Shown here one piece after another: positions 62,370-64,000 of a stretch of DNA of 64,000 nucleotides. The notes beneath the pieces are model-generated. The model had not been told where the DNA came from, made no database searches, and saw only the letters and a program-made list of their open reading frames with translations. Made by a program: the position numbers and the translations under genes. The first letter of the stretch is position 1. Each line of letters starts with the position of its first letter. The stretch is from Chlorogloeopsis sp. ULAP01 (GTDB lineage: Bacteria > Cyanobacteriota > Cyanobacteriia > Cyanobacteriales > Nostocaceae): positions 383,458-447,457 of the forward strand of contig NZ_JAUDRH010000007.1 in NCBI RefSeq assembly GCF_030381805.1, written 5' to 3'.

Positions 62370-63251
62370 TCATCGACTTTTGATGCTGCTGTTGCTTTCC
62401 ATCTCTACAGTAAAGGGTGATGCTTCATCAGAACGCCATTTGTAACGTGGAATCCAATGCAACACTTCTTTAGCAAGTTTAGTATCAACAAGAGCTTTGT
62501 AAGGCTGCTCTTCATATTCTTGTCCACCTCGCCATTCCACATCTGGATGAATTGATTGAGCCATTTCCCGACTTGTCCGAGACGCTGAAGAAATATCGTC
62601 TGCGCACAGCAGCAAAGTAACATGGCCAGGGTTGGGACACTCTAACGCACATTTTGCCGCTTCTGCTGCATCCCGCACATCTAGAAATGCACCATACTCC
62701 CAAAATGGGTTCCACTCAAAGTCAGGATTAGCAGATCTGTTAGAAATGATAAATTCATAAGTCTCTGCGTCAAACACACCGGGAGGTCTCAGACAAATCG
62801 TCGGAATACCTGTACTATTTGTGAAGAATCGGCACATTTCTTCACCAAGCCTTTTGGAGATGGCGTAAGGAGTCATTGGATAGCAAGGATGGGCATCATC
62901 AAGTGGAAGATAGTCTGGTTTTTTTTCGCCTTTAAATACTCCCAATGCATCCACACTACTGAAGAATACAATACGTTTAGTTTTTGCCTCCAATGCGGCT
63001 GTAAGAATATTCCAGGTACCTAGAAGATTGACAGCCATGATATCGTTGGCACTATCCTCCGAATACCCAAGCAATGCTGCTAGATGTACAACTACTTCGC
63101 AACCTTGAATGTAATCTCGAATTTGCTGTTGATTAAGAATATCTTGCCCGTTCTTGATATCAAAGCCGATGATTTCATGCCCATCATCGCGTAAAACTTT
63201 TTCAACGGCTACTCCAATCATTCCTAAGTTGCCTGTAACCAGTATTTTCAT
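62370..63251 (-). CDS. NAD-dependent epimerase/dehydratase family protein
   Basis: A 293-residue extended SDR. The nucleotide motif is ILVTGNLGMIGVAVEKVL, with Asp in IIGFDIKNGQD for NAD. VVVHLAALLG, FFSSVDALGV and PYAISKRLGEEMC carry the expected Ser and YxxxK. ICLRPPGVFDAETYEF follows. It would epimerise or dehydrate a nucleotide-sugar, or reduce a related substrate. It lies directly upstream of the GMC gene, separated or overlapped by ATGA depending on the GMC start. The pair may act on one compound. Confidence 0.87.
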   Translation of the reverse strand: MKILVTGNLGMIGVAVEKVLRDDGHEIIGFDIKNGQDILNQQQIRDYIQGCEVVVHLAALLGYSEDSANDIMAVNLLGTWNILTAALEAKTKRIVFFSSVDALGVFKGEKKPDYLPLDDAHPCYPMTPYAISKRLGEEMCRFFTNSTGIPTICLRPPGVFDAETYEFIISNRSANPDFEWNPFWEYGAFLDVRDAAEAAKCALECPNPGHVTLLLCADDISSASRTSREMAQSIHPDVEWRGGQEYEEQPYKALVDTKLAKEVLHWIPRYKWRSDEASPFTVEMESNSSIKSR

Positions 63252-63589
63252 GCTTCTACTTCAATTATTCTGGTTACTTAAGATATCAGCTATGGACAAG
63301 CCTATCGAACAATTTAAGGAAACATAACGGTTTGCTTGAGCCACTGTAAACAATCTTCGCATCCCTCCGAGGCGCTTTCATACAGACTAAGTATAGCCAG
63401 AACCCGAACACGCGCAATGCTATTAAACCAGCCTAATTCTGGTAGTGCTGCTGAAAGTGGACATTTTTATGCAGCGCTTAGTAGTGATTAAACAATCTTA
63501 TAATTCTTGATTTTCACAGATAACCTTAAAAAAGCCACCACCTGAAACGTAAGCAAGCTAATACCAATTCTTTATGAGGCTGCATAGAA
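63252..63589. other. Intergenic region, nothing recognised
   Basis: AT-rich sequence upstream of the epimerase. It should hold its promoter, but I cannot identify the boxes. No gene is supported. Confidence 0.4.
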
Positions 63590-63604
63590 TTCGATCCCCC
63601 CTAA

Positions 63605-63625
63605 CCCCCCTTGAAAAAAGGGGGG
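63605..63625. terminator. CCCCCCTT / AAGGGGGG hairpin
   Basis: Arms of eight bases with a five-base loop in the common cyanobacterial CCCCCCTAACCCCCC repeat. It separates the gene region from the GC-rich repeats to its right. Confidence 0.5.
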
Positions 63626-63639
63626 AACCAGAAAAAATC

Positions 63640-64000
63640 TATCTAAGTCCACGGCAGGTGACGCCACTTGACGCCAGTCGCACTCGACGCGCTTAACCCG
63701 CTAGGGCGCTTACGCCCTTTATGCCGGGAAACCCTTACTTTCGCTTATCCACTACTCTGCGAGAAGCCGGACTACGTCCGTCTACGTGTCTACACCAGTC
63801 ACCTGCGGCGGAGGACAGTCCGTTGCCAACAGAAGCGCCGTGCGGGGGTTTTCCCCCAACCCCACTCCGTGGGGGCCCCAAAGCCCCCCGTTGTAGACGC
63901 CCGGAGGGCGGCTTCCCGTAGGGTGGCGACTTCGGAGGTTCTCCCCCGTTGTAGGAACTGTCCGTTGGAAACCCGCCAAGAGTGCTGGTTCACCACCGCA
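63640..64000. repeat. GC-rich dispersed-repeat mosaic at the window edge
   Basis: Clearly more GC-rich than the rest of the window. It includes several short palindromes (e.g. CCCCACTCCGTGGGGGCCCC around 63860-63880, the GTAGACGCCCGGAGGGCGG..CCCGTAGGG block at about 63893-63926) and two related copies of a GGACAGTCCGTTG/GGAACTGTCCGTTGG motif (about 63816 and 63955). The short open frames on both strands here have no family resemblance and are treated as chance. It continues past the window. Confidence 0.6.

Noticed and set aside
63721..63996. Short frames on both strands in the right-edge repeat mosaic
   Set aside because: They run through palindromic repeats and have low-complexity translations.

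Overview
The window looks like chromosome from a filamentous, Nostocales-type cyanobacterium. The palindrome GCGATCGC (HIP1) recurs throughout, the DNA is mostly AT-rich with long repeat-bearing intergenic regions, and the gene content fits: a multi-PAS hybrid kinase, NDH-2, a DUF4912 protein, Uma2 nuclease and a DUF433/DUF5615 pair. No rRNA, tRNA, CRISPR array or intact transposase was recognised. The genus assignment is inference.

1-13.9 kb: end of an NDH-2 gene, a 1303-residue hybrid histidine kinase, a membrane protein, a class V aminotransferase-like protein, a possible 42-residue Cys-rich gene with a near-ideal ribosome binding site, a methyltransferase, a 21-bp tandem repeat, an ABC exporter, and a TPM-domain/LemA pair. 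13.9-18.1 kb: a minus-strand cassette encoding a winged-helix-like protein, a P-loop ATPase whose first 68 codons lie in another frame, and a PD-(D/E)XK nuclease. This is a candidate defence system. 18.6-19.65 kb: a prokaryotic pentameric ligand-gated ion channel.

20-33.4 kb: eleven minus-strand genes in one run: two DJ-1/PfpI proteins, a ThDP enzyme, a VOC protein, three NTF2/SnoaL-type proteins (one fused to ankyrin repeats), an EthD protein, a GMC oxidoreductase, the debranching enzyme GlgX and an AGE-family epimerase fused to a STAS domain. I know no described pathway with this set. 34.8-42.6 kb: a DUF937-like protein, a phosphate-binding-like protein with three DUF4912 domains, and metH.

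42.6-48 kb is accessory DNA. An array of near-palindromes follows metH. Then come a glycosyltransferase, a truncated GNAT gene and a short-chain dehydrogenase, separated by sites with the architecture of integron attC sites: RYYYAAC/GTTRRRY ends, paired inner arms and an unpaired G. No integrase is in the window, so this would be a cluster of attC sites lacking integrase. A decayed hicBA module, a DUF433/DUF5615 toxin-antitoxin pair, a DUF4259 remnant and an Uma2 nuclease follow.

48-64 kb: a carboxylesterase-META fusion, an ECF41-type sigma factor operon with a carboxymuconolactone decarboxylase-like protein, two GNAT acetyltransferases, a methyltransferase, an NAD(P)-binding protein, an AraC regulator, an SDR, an FtsH protease, a single-domain globin, a fragment of a second esterase, a GMC oxidoreductase/epimerase pair, and a GC-rich repeat mosaic at the right edge.

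All family assignments come from reading motifs in translated sequence; no database search was run.
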